From: Candidatus Aminicenantota bacterium
GTDB taxonomy: Bacteria; Acidobacteriota; Aminicenantia; Aminicenantales; Aminicenantaceae
Direction of reading: 5' to 3'
DNA: 13,184 nt
Assembly: GCA_030615975.1 (NCBI GenBank)
Contig: JAUWYH010000020.1
Coordinates: 1 to 13,184 of the forward strand
The translations under genes were made by a program, and so were the position numbers. Shown piece by piece: positions 1 through 7,193 of this stretch. How positions within the stretch are numbered: position 1 is the stretch's first letter; every line of letters starts with the position of its first letter. The notes under the pieces were generated by a model. The model saw only the letters and a program-made list of their open reading frames with translations, was not told the origin of the DNA and ran no database searches.

Positions 1-5
1 CCTTT

Positions 6-1325
6 TTATTGATCAATTTTGAGAATGGTAAACAAAAGCACATTGGCTCCGTTGGCCATATCTTCAGGTCGAGTATACTCTTTCGGAGAATGACTTATCC
101 CTCCTACACTAGGGACAAAGATCATCCCGGTTGGTGCAATGCGGGCTATGTTTTGAGCATCATGTCCTGCACCACTGGGCATTAGAATCGAAGTCAGACC
201 CAGCTCTTGGGCAGCCTCTGCGATAAACTTGCTGATTTGTGGATCTGTGGGAGCTGGGACTGCTGTGGCATCAATAGGAGTAAAAGAGATTTTTGTTTTT
301 GTCTTCTCTGCAATGGCTTTAGCTTCTTTCTGTATTTTCTCGTAAAGAGTATTTATTTTTTTTGCAGAGAGATCGCGAAGTTCAAGGCTCATGACGACCC
401 GACCAGGAATAACATTTGGGGCGCCTGGCTCACATTGAATTCGTCCTACTGTCCCCACTTGCCTTCCTGGTACACCAGTAGCCACTCTGTTTACAGCTAT
501 GATTAAATGGGCAGCGGCTAATAGGGCATCATGGCGCATGTCCATTGGTGTCGTACCAGCGTGATTTGAAAAGCCCTCTATTAATACATCCCACCAATTG
601 ATACCCACGATCCCCTCGACAATTCCAATATCAATGTTTTTTGTCTCAAGGACACTCCCCTGCTCAATGTGAATTTCAATGAAAGCCTTGATTTCCCCCT
701 TATGACGCATAACAAGAGAGATTTCATCCGGATTGCCTCCCACAGCAGAAATTCCATCCCGGACCTTTTTTCCGCTATGACTTACTACCTCTAACGCCTC
801 TGGAGTCAGCTCTCCGATCATGGCTCGACTACCCACTAACCCACCTTCTTCGTCCGTGAAGACAACGACCTCCAGAGGATGGCGGGTTACAATTCCATTC
901 TCATCAAGAACTTGGACACACTCGATTGCGCCTATAACACCTAAGGCCCCATCATATTTTCCTCCATTAGGGACAGAATCAATGTGGGAGCCAAATAGGA
1001 TAGGTGGAAGCTTGGGCTCTTTCCCTTTCCTTTGGCCAATGATATTTCCTGCCTCGTCGATTTGGATCTTCAAACCAGCTTCCTTCATCAGCGAGACTAT
1101 GTAATTCCGTCCTTGAATATTCGCTTCGCTGAAGGCGACACGGCTAACTCCACCTTGCTGGGTTTTGCCGAACTCGGCAAGCTCCATGATTCGCTGCTTA
1201 ATCCGATTGGCATTGACTCTTAATTTCTCATGTTGACTAAAACTCTGACTTCCGAAGAAAACTACCCAGCAAAAAAACAATGTTCCTGTGAAGATGACCC
1301 TCCTTAAAACTGCACTTCTTCTCAT
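6..1325 (-). CDS. Exported M20-family amidohydrolase (carbamoylase / allantoate amidohydrolase type)
   Basis: Predicted zinc- or manganese-dependent amidohydrolase of peptidase family M20, hydantoinase/carbamoylase branch. Relatives cleave N-carbamoyl amino acids, allantoate or ureidoglycolate. I chose the ATG at 1325 (439 aa) because GGAGGTGAG lies just upstream; an ATG 27 nt further out would place that site inside the gene. Visible metal-site motifs (numbering from this start): FGSHIDSVPNGGKYDG (H114, D125), FTDEEGG (E159/E160), IEIHIEQG (H219) and the C-terminal GISHSPKE (H412). SNHAGTTPMDMRHDA and GAGHDA are typical of this branch. The N-terminus is a signal peptide: Arg-rich start, a hydrophobic stretch, then SQSFSQ near residue 31. 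Most relatives are cytoplasmic, so export is unusual. The gene lies 292 nt after its upstream neighbour and behind a possible terminator, so it may have its own promoter. The substrate cannot be read from sequence. Confidence 0.88.
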   Translation of the reverse strand: MRRSAVLRRVIFTGTLFFCWVVFFGSQSFSQHEKLRVNANRIKQRIMELAEFGKTQQGGVSRVAFSEANIQGRNYIVSLMKEAGLKIQIDEAGNIIGQRKGKEPKLPPILFGSHIDSVPNGGKYDGALGVIGAIECVQVLDENGIVTRHPLEVVVFTDEEGGLVGSRAMIGELTPEALEVVSHSGKKVRDGISAVGGNPDEISLVMRHKGEIKAFIEIHIEQGSVLETKNIDIGIVEGIVGINWWDVLIEGFSNHAGTTPMDMRHDALLAAAHLIIAVNRVATGVPGRQVGTVGRIQCEPGAPNVIPGRVVMSLELRDLSAKKINTLYEKIQKEAKAIAEKTKTKISFTPIDATAVPAPTDPQISKFIAEAAQELGLTSILMPSGAGHDAQNIARIAPTGMIFVPSVGGISHSPKEYTRPEDMANGANVLLFTILKIDQ

Positions 1326-1407
1326 TATCTCACCTCCTCCCTGATTTGACATAACTATCTTTAGCTATAAACGAATAGCCTAAATATGCTTAATTGACTG
1401 GCTCTAT

Positions 1408-1463
1408 AAAAAAAGCGGGGTGAAGTAAAATAACAGTGTGATAAAAATATTACATACATCCCG
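1408..1463 (-). terminator. Possible intrinsic terminator between the catabolic operon and the M20 gene
   Basis: Read on the minus strand, CGGGATG (1463-1457) can pair with CACCCCG (1422-1416) with one A-C mismatch. The AT-rich interior can pair further in part (GTAA with TTAC). Directly after comes C and then seven T (1414-1408). The long loop and the mismatch make this weaker than a textbook terminator. It would separate the COG3199 gene from the M20 hydrolase. Confidence 0.4.
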
Positions 1464-1621
1464 TCACTTTTGGATAAAATCTAGAATTTAATATGTGTAC
1501 GCCAATCACAGGAGAAACATCCAGAATAAATGCTGGATCAAGATGAATCGCTTTCTGAACAATCTTTAGGCGGTTTCCACTTTTCCAGAACTTTTTCCTC
1601 TCTCCTGCTCATATCATTCAT
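1450..1621 (-). pseudogene. Decayed gene fragment with a DegV-like C-terminal motif
   Basis: Between the COG3199 gene and the M20 gene the minus strand has two short open stretches in different frames. One starts with an ATG overlapping the upstream stop codon (ATGA, 1621) and gives MNDMSRREEKVLEKWK before a stop at 1538-1540. The other, open from 1608 to 1450, reads AIHLDPAFILDVSPVIGVH and then ends after 13 more codons. SPVIGVH resembles the conserved C-terminal turn of DegV-family fatty-acid-binding proteins, where GPVIGxHTGPG is expected. The fragment is far shorter than a DegV protein (about 280 aa) and frame-shifted, so a relic is likelier than a working gene. Chance similarity is possible because the recognised motif is short. 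Confidence 0.3.
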
Positions 1622-2742
1622 TCAGGAGAATATGAGACCTTATAAATTATCGATTCTCGATAGCCTGTTATAATCCTATAATAACCACTGAGTTCCTTAT
1701 CTGTCTCTTCATCTCCTGTATCGACTAACAATGGTTGGCCATATAATGAATTTATTTTTTGCTTGGTGGCTACGATGAAGATATTATCTTTTCCAACACA
1801 TCTAATGACTTCTGGGCTCAGTTGTTGATTCCCCCTCCCCAATATATACCCCTGGCCGCCAATAGGTGCAATAATCAATATCGTTTTTTTTCCTTTAATT
1901 TTCTCCAGCAATTTTCGCTCATTCAAATCTTTCCCGATAAGCCTTTTTTTATAAAATAGGTCTATTCCAAGTAAGGAATTATCTAATTCAAGCTTTTCCA
2001 TTATTGCTCTGGTTGTTGTTCCAGGCCCGATAATATAGCGAAATTCATCAGAGAGATTTTCTGTAATCTCAAAAGCAATGGCTTCCTGAGAATATTTCTC
2101 ATTAGCAGAACTCCCAGTTTTTACTCTTTGCAGATATCTTTTTCTAAAAGGAATTCTTAAATAACCATACAATTTGGCCGATAATATTTGTCTTCTAAAT
2201 TTTTCTTCATCTATATCCATGACTTCAGCTTCTCCAACTTCAGTCGCCTTCCCTTGGAAGTATAAAGCGGCTAATTCTCCTGCAGCTACCGGATTACATG
2301 CATACACGGCTGAATGAATCTTAACTCCAGAAGGTATCCCTAAAACCACCAGCGAATCACCAATAGCATCATATATATCTCTCGCCGTCCCATCTCCACC
2401 CGCAAAAAATAAAAGATCAACCTTTAAAGAAAGCATCTCTTTTGCCGCCTTTTGAGTATCTGAGGCAGTGGTCAAAGGAGCTTTTCCTGTCTTCATAACT
2501 CTTAGAGAAAAGCCACATTGACGAGCAACCTCCTCCCCCATTTTATTTGAACAAGTGATTATTTCTATCCTATCTTTAAGACATTCAAGTTCTTTCAAGG
2601 CTTTTTTTGCTCTCTCATGAGCCACTGGCTTTGCTCCAAGCCTTTTAGCCTTTTTCAGAATCTCTAAACCATCCGTTCCTTTAAGGCCCACTCGTCCCCC
2701 CATCCCAGCTATTGGGTTTACTATTAATCCTAATCTTTTCAA
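1618..2742 (-). CDS. COG3199-type ATP-NAD kinase-like protein (AcoX relative)
   Basis: This 374-aa protein is an NAD-kinase-fold protein of the COG3199 group, which includes AcoX of acetoin operons. Family signatures are the N-terminal LGLIVNPIAGMGGRVGLKG (residues 4-22), the nucleotide-binding FFAGGDGTARDI (112-123), IPSGVKIHSAVYACNP (136-151) and IIGPGTTTRAIMEKL (237-251). The start is a TTG at 2742. The VNP motif begins only a few residues in, so no later start works, and AAGGGAG lies just before it. The start is 12 nt after the stop of the enolase-superfamily gene, so the two are very probably co-transcribed and perhaps translationally coupled. The biochemical role of COG3199 proteins in catabolic operons is not well settled. 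Phosphorylation of NAD or of another small molecule is inferred from the GGDGT site. It is not a lipid kinase: the N- and C-terminal motifs match COG3199 better. Confidence 0.85.
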   Translation of the reverse strand: MKRLGLIVNPIAGMGGRVGLKGTDGLEILKKAKRLGAKPVAHERAKKALKELECLKDRIEIITCSNKMGEEVARQCGFSLRVMKTGKAPLTTASDTQKAAKEMLSLKVDLLFFAGGDGTARDIYDAIGDSLVVLGIPSGVKIHSAVYACNPVAAGELAALYFQGKATEVGEAEVMDIDEEKFRRQILSAKLYGYLRIPFRKRYLQRVKTGSSANEKYSQEAIAFEITENLSDEFRYIIGPGTTTRAIMEKLELDNSLLGIDLFYKKRLIGKDLNERKLLEKIKGKKTILIIAPIGGQGYILGRGNQQLSPEVIRCVGKDNIFIVATKQKINSLYGQPLLVDTGDEETDKELSGYYRIITGYRESIIYKVSYSPE

Positions 2743-2754
2743 AATCTCCCTTGT

Positions 2755-3858
2755 TTATTTTATTGTCAAAATCGGGTCGCCCAGCATCTTTTCCTCAACA
2801 TGGATACCAAGCCCAGGGGACTTCGGGACTTCAAGCTGGCCATTCTTTCTCTTTGGCGCGTCTTCAGCAACATGCAAATCAATATAGCTGTTAAAATCTG
2901 TTGAAGTAAAATAAAATTCTGGCCGTGTGCTCCCCACAAGATGAGTTATGGCGGCTGTTGTAATGTCGCCTCCCCAGCTATCTTCTAGAGTCATGGCTAT
3001 TCCGAGTGATTCACACAGATCTCTTAGCTGTTTGGCTTTTGTCAACCCCCCTAATCGAGAAATTTTAAGATTGACAACATCCATAGCACGTTGCCTAAAA
3101 GCATCCAAAAAAGAACCCACATCTTTAATCACTTCATCCAAGACCATGGGTAAAAGAGTATGCTCCCGAACGACAAGGCACTCCTCCAGGCTGTGACATG
3201 GCTGTTCTATATAAAGATCCTTTCCTACCAAAGCATTAACAATACGAATCGCTTTATGGGTAGTCCATCCTGTATTTGCATCCGCCACAAGAATATCTCT
3301 GGGTTTAATGACTTCCAAAACCGATTGTATGCGCTTGATGTCTTCTTCTGGATCACCCCCGACTTTAAGCTGGAAACAACGATATCCTTCAGACCTGTAA
3401 AGCACCACACTATCTGCCATTTCTTCATGCGTCCCTTGAGAAATCGCCCTGTAAAGGGGGAACGAGTCCATATGACGCCCGCCAAGTAAGGTGCAGACAG
3501 GAACTCCTGACATTTGACCCAGGATATCCCAACATGCAATGTCGATTGGCGCTTTGATATATGTATGCCCGGCCAAAACATTATCCATGATGCTGTTAAT
3601 CGCATTCAACTGGCATGGATTCTGTCCAATAAGGAGAAACCCTATTTCTCTGATTCCCGAAGGCACGCCTCCCGCATAGGCTTCCATGTAGGATGAACCT
3701 AAAGGGCAGACCTCTGCAAATCCTTTAAGTCCCTCATCGCTTGAAATCTTAATGATTGTGCTGAGAAAGGAACTAACTTCTTTTCCTCTAGACCAGGCGT
3801 ATTTCTGGTCCAAGAGTTTATACTGGACCTGATAGACATCGATCTGTGTGATTTTCAT
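2755..3858 (-). CDS. Enolase-superfamily enzyme, mandelate racemase / muconate lactonizing type
   Basis: This 367-aa, full-length enolase-superfamily protein would abstract a proton alpha to a carboxylate and stabilise the enolate on Mg2+. An N-terminal capping domain is followed by a TIM barrel. Predicted catalytic and metal residues are K165 (FQLKVGG), D193 (VADANTGW), E218 (YIEQP), D241 (VLDE), K265 (VNLKISRLGG) and E292 (LEDSWGGD). Two facing lysines, K165 and K265, fit the MLE subgroup. The LEDSWGG ending and the QLK motif resemble the cis-3-hydroxyproline dehydratase / 4-hydroxyproline betaine epimerase branch. That is a family-level impression, and specificity in this superfamily cannot be read reliably from motifs. 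AAGGAGG sits 6 nt before the ATG. The gene starts 20 nt after lctP and ends 12 nt before the COG3199 gene. Dipeptide epimerase or another acid-sugar/amino-acid racemase remains possible. Confidence 0.88.
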   Translation of the reverse strand: MKITQIDVYQVQYKLLDQKYAWSRGKEVSSFLSTIIKISSDEGLKGFAEVCPLGSSYMEAYAGGVPSGIREIGFLLIGQNPCQLNAINSIMDNVLAGHTYIKAPIDIACWDILGQMSGVPVCTLLGGRHMDSFPLYRAISQGTHEEMADSVVLYRSEGYRCFQLKVGGDPEEDIKRIQSVLEVIKPRDILVADANTGWTTHKAIRIVNALVGKDLYIEQPCHSLEECLVVREHTLLPMVLDEVIKDVGSFLDAFRQRAMDVVNLKISRLGGLTKAKQLRDLCESLGIAMTLEDSWGGDITTAAITHLVGSTRPEFYFTSTDFNSYIDLHVAEDAPKRKNGQLEVPKSPGLGIHVEEKMLGDPILTIK

Positions 3859-3878
3859 TCCAATCCTCCTTAAAGCTG

Positions 3879-5567
3879 TTAGATTTTAAAAATCTGAAGC
3901 ATGACAATCCCTATGATTGCGGCCACAAAAAGATAATAGGTCATGGGGATCAATGTTTTGCGGATGAGCAAACCTTCTCTTCCCAGAAGGCCCACTACTG
4001 CCGAAGCAGCAACAACGTTGTGAACGCAAATCATATTCCCGGCAGCACCTCCTACGGCTTGAAGAGCGACGATAACTCCCGGAACAGCTCCAATCTTGAG
4101 GGCTGTGGCAAACTGAAAAAGGGAAAACATCATATTGGAAAATGTATTACTCCCAGCGATAAAAGCACCCATTGCTCCTATAACAGCAGAAAAAACCGTC
4201 CAACCTTTTCCGACCAATGCTGCGGCTCCTGTGGCCAAAACGACAGGCATCTTATCCAACCCTCCTAAAACTCCGGTATTAATAAAAACCTTGACCATAG
4301 GCACTGCAAACCCCAGAGCAATTGTGGGGCCCAGAAGAACACTCATGGAACGAGTTGCAGCCTTGGCAACTTGTTTTTTCGACATTTTATGAATAAAAAT
4401 AGTCAGAACCACCACGATTATAAACAAAAAACCAGGCAAATACAGGGGTTGAAAGCTCGTACTGACAGAGGTCTTAAAAATATGCTTCCACTGTATCGAA
4501 ACTGAAGCCAAGCTATTCTTCAAAGGAGACCAGAGGCGAGTGAGAAGTAGAAGTAAAGCAACCATCAAATAAGGAACCCAAGCTTTAAAAATTGAGAAAT
4601 TGGAAATACGAAGACTGGCTCCAATCTGGTCCTCATTCCTTTCCCCGAGGGTATGGCCCACCCAATCCCGAGGCCATTTTTCCTTGGGAGGGAAATCCCA
4701 GACGTCCTTTGGTAGAAGAAATCCTCCTTTTGCCAGGGGAATAACAATCGCAAGCCCCAAAAGAGACCCCACAAGAGAAGGAAACTCTGGTCCCAGGAAA
4801 ACTCCGGTCAGTGTGTAAGGAATAGTAAAACAGAAACCAACAAAGAGGGCAAAAGGGAAAATAGAAAGGCCTTCTTTCCAGCTTCTCTTCTGGCCGAAAA
4901 ACCGGGTCATCATAACTACGAGGATTATGGGAATAAGAGTTCCGGTTATTCCGTGGATAAGAGCCACTTTGCCGCCGATTGAATTCAAATAAGGAGCAAA
5001 ATCTAGATTATGTGCGTTAAGATAATTTGTGACTTCCACTTGTCCGCTCAGCCCTGTATTGACGCCAATGAGGATTGGAGTTCCAACCGCTCCAAAAGAA
5101 ACAGGAGTGCTCTGGATAATCAAGGCGACCATAACAGCCGCCATTGCGGGAAAGCCGATGGCTACTAATATCGGGGCCGCCACTGCAGCAGGAGTCCCAA
5201 ATCCAGCAGAACCTTCGATGAAAGAGCCGAACAGGAAGGCAATGATAATAGCCTGAACGCGGCGATCCGGTGAAACACGAAACATACTGTGTCGAATAGT
5301 CAGAATAGCACCGTTTTCCTGTAGAAGATTCAGGAGAAGAATGGCACCCAAGACAATATAAAGAATCGAGGCCGCTGTAACCAGGCCATCTATAGAAGCG
5401 GCAGCCACCTGAGGAAAAGGGACTTTCCAAACAATAAGAGCTAATAGGCAAGTTATTAGATAAGCAACAGGCATAGCTCTTGTTGCAGGCCATCTAAGAA
5501 GAACGATAAATCCGAATACAGAAATAATCGGCAACAGAGCAAGAAGAGCCAAGATTCCCAAACTCAT
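3879..5567 (-). CDS. lctP: L-lactate permease family transporter
   Basis: This 562-aa polytopic inner-membrane protein belongs to the LctP/LldP family, proton symporters for L-lactate, D-lactate or glycolate. Its length is normal for the family. Hydrophobic segments run from residue 1 to the end, about 13 or more. Recognisable conserved blocks are GSFIEGSAGFGTPAAVAAP and STPVSFGAVGTPI in the first half, and GSNTFSNMMFSLFQ and GNMICVHNVVAASAVVGLLG in the last third. AAAGGA lies 8 nt before the chosen ATG. The gene starts 27 nt after the P-protein-like subunit 2 and is followed after 20 nt by the enolase-superfamily gene. It is thus embedded in the catabolic operon, with no lactate dehydrogenase or lutABC beside it. 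The likely role is import of the operon's hydroxy- or carboxylic-acid substrate, not necessarily lactate. Confidence 0.92.
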   Translation of the reverse strand: MSLGILALLALLPIISVFGFIVLLRWPATRAMPVAYLITCLLALIVWKVPFPQVAAASIDGLVTAASILYIVLGAILLLNLLQENGAILTIRHSMFRVSPDRRVQAIIIAFLFGSFIEGSAGFGTPAAVAAPILVAIGFPAMAAVMVALIIQSTPVSFGAVGTPILIGVNTGLSGQVEVTNYLNAHNLDFAPYLNSIGGKVALIHGITGTLIPIILVVMMTRFFGQKRSWKEGLSIFPFALFVGFCFTIPYTLTGVFLGPEFPSLVGSLLGLAIVIPLAKGGFLLPKDVWDFPPKEKWPRDWVGHTLGERNEDQIGASLRISNFSIFKAWVPYLMVALLLLLTRLWSPLKNSLASVSIQWKHIFKTSVSTSFQPLYLPGFLFIIVVVLTIFIHKMSKKQVAKAATRSMSVLLGPTIALGFAVPMVKVFINTGVLGGLDKMPVVLATGAAALVGKGWTVFSAVIGAMGAFIAGSNTFSNMMFSLFQFATALKIGAVPGVIVALQAVGGAAGNMICVHNVVAASAVVGLLGREGLLIRKTLIPMTYYLFVAAIIGIVMLQIFKI

Positions 5568-5594
5568 GCATAAAATCCTTTGAGTTTCCTATTT

Positions 5595-7157
5595 TTAACT
5601 CTTTTTTCTGTGTTTTTTCAAGTACATTCTCCAGGTGATGGCCCATTTTTTGGGATCATCCAGTGTGCTGTGGTCAATCTTGTGGACGACACTGTTATAA
5701 GGAGAATTTTTCACTTTTTCCGGATTTTTATAAGCTTCTTCAACTATTTTTTCCAATCCAGCCATATATTCATCAAGCTCATTTTTTGAGTAGGACTCAG
5801 TGGGTTCAATTGTAAACGGCTCTGGTACAATCCAGGGATGATGGCTTGACCATAAATGGAACCCAAAATCAGCCATCCTGTTTGTCACATCCTCTGTTGT
5901 CACTCCTGTCTCTTTAGTCAATTTTTCCCAACTATACCTGACCTGCTCTATTCGCCGCTCTGTCATTGGAAAAGAAACGCTCGATCCTTTAAGTTCCTTT
6001 ATCTTTTTCAATATATAATTGTTGCTCAGCACAGCGACTTGGGCCACTTCTTTAAGTCCTTCGGCTCCCAAGCTCATTATCCAGGAATAAGCTCTTAAAA
6101 TAGCGGGAAAAACTCCAAAGAATCCTCTCACCTTTCCTATCGTATGGGTAAGGTCATAATTCAAAAAGTATTTCTTATCGTCAAAATCGACAATGGGGAC
6201 AGGCAAAAAAGGAACAAGTTCATCTGTTACTCCGAGGGCTCCTGTAGCAGGCCCCCCACATCCGTGGGGAGAGGAAAATGTCTTATGAAGATTAAAAAAA
6301 CAAAAGTCAAATCCTGCTTCCTTAGCCCGTGTAATTCCTAATATTCCATTGGCATTGGCCTGGTCATAACCACATAATCCTCCGATATCATGAATGACTT
6401 TTGTAAATTCGACTATGTTGGGATTGAAAATTCCCGTATCTTCGGGATTAGTTATCAATAAGCCGGCAGTCCGAGAGGAAACTGCTTTTCGAAGAGCTTC
6501 AGCTTCTGGGAGTCCCGCCTCGTCTGGATAAATTGTAATCACTTTATAGCCTTTTACTGCCGCAGCAGCAGCATCCGAGGGATGGGAAAAAATCGTAGTG
6601 ATTATTTCATCTCTCTCCTCTGCCTCTCCGCGGGATTGAAAATAGGCAAACATAATGGAAGCCATGGCGAAGATGGCAGAAGATCCCCCACCTGGCTGGA
6701 AAGAAAATCGGCTCAATCCGGATATTTCTCTTAAAAACATATCCAGTCGATACATTATTTCCAGGGCTCCTTGAACTGTGCTTTCATCCTGGAAAGGGTG
6801 AAGCTTTGTGACTTTGGGAGAGGAGGCTAAAACATCGTTAATCTTTGGGCTGTACTTCATGGTACAGGTTCCCTGTCCAATATCGACATTAAAATCCGCT
6901 CCTAAACATTGTTGAGATAGGCGAAGGTAATGCTTGAGGACTCTCATCTGAGATATTTCTGGAAGAGCAGGAGGTTTTTTCCTGACCATATTTTCAGGCA
7001 ATTCAGATATTTCATCGCCAACGTATTTTTCAATTTCTCTTTCGAGCTCGGGGATGAGAATTCCTCTCTCCCCCTCAGTGTTTAATTCGAAAATGATGGG
7101 TTCATCCCATTTCGCTTGATGAAAATCTCTCAATTTATTTTTTTCCTTAATTTCCAT
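5595..7157 (-). CDS. Glycine dehydrogenase (decarboxylating) subunit 2-like PLP enzyme
   Basis: This 520-aa protein is homologous to GcvPB, the PLP-carrying subunit of split glycine decarboxylase (P-protein). Family marks are GTCTMKYSPK (96-105), LHPFQDESTVQGAL (119-132), FFNLHKTFSSPHGCGGP (287-303, with K292 as the expected PLP lysine) and EPTES near the C-terminus. Several usually invariant segments differ. QPGGGSSAIFA (154-164) stands where EPxAGAxGE is usual, FSHPSDAAAAA (190-200) where AHGTNPA is usual, and DQANANGI where DGANxNAI is usual. These comparisons are from memory, not an alignment. Fold and PLP use look secure, but glycine as substrate is doubtful. GGAGATAG precedes the ATG, 36 nt after subunit 1. 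No gcvT, gcvH or lpd is visible in the window. Most automatic annotation would call it gcvPB; I leave the symbol empty because of the changed motifs. Confidence 0.85.
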   Translation of the reverse strand: MEIKEKNKLRDFHQAKWDEPIIFELNTEGERGILIPELEREIEKYVGDEISELPENMVRKKPPALPEISQMRVLKHYLRLSQQCLGADFNVDIGQGTCTMKYSPKINDVLASSPKVTKLHPFQDESTVQGALEIMYRLDMFLREISGLSRFSFQPGGGSSAIFAMASIMFAYFQSRGEAEERDEIITTIFSHPSDAAAAAVKGYKVITIYPDEAGLPEAEALRKAVSSRTAGLLITNPEDTGIFNPNIVEFTKVIHDIGGLCGYDQANANGILGITRAKEAGFDFCFFNLHKTFSSPHGCGGPATGALGVTDELVPFLPVPIVDFDDKKYFLNYDLTHTIGKVRGFFGVFPAILRAYSWIMSLGAEGLKEVAQVAVLSNNYILKKIKELKGSSVSFPMTERRIEQVRYSWEKLTKETGVTTEDVTNRMADFGFHLWSSHHPWIVPEPFTIEPTESYSKNELDEYMAGLEKIVEEAYKNPEKVKNSPYNSVVHKIDHSTLDDPKKWAITWRMYLKKHRKKS

Positions 7158-7193
7158 GGTCTATCTCCTTTCCTCTCAAGATTTATTTCATTA

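Noticed and set aside
1326..1352. Longer start of the M20 hydrolase at 1352
   Set aside because: The extra codons span a perfect GGAGGTGAG ribosome site placed for the ATG at 1325, and they would put a polar stretch before the signal peptide.
3225..3605. Minus-strand open frame of 126 codons inside the enolase-superfamily gene
   Set aside because: It is a shadow of the real frame, which contains all catalytic motifs across this stretch.
5017..5493. Minus-strand open frame of 158 codons inside lctP
   Set aside because: It lies wholly within the strongly supported permease gene in another frame, has biased Ser/Cys/Gly composition and no family features.
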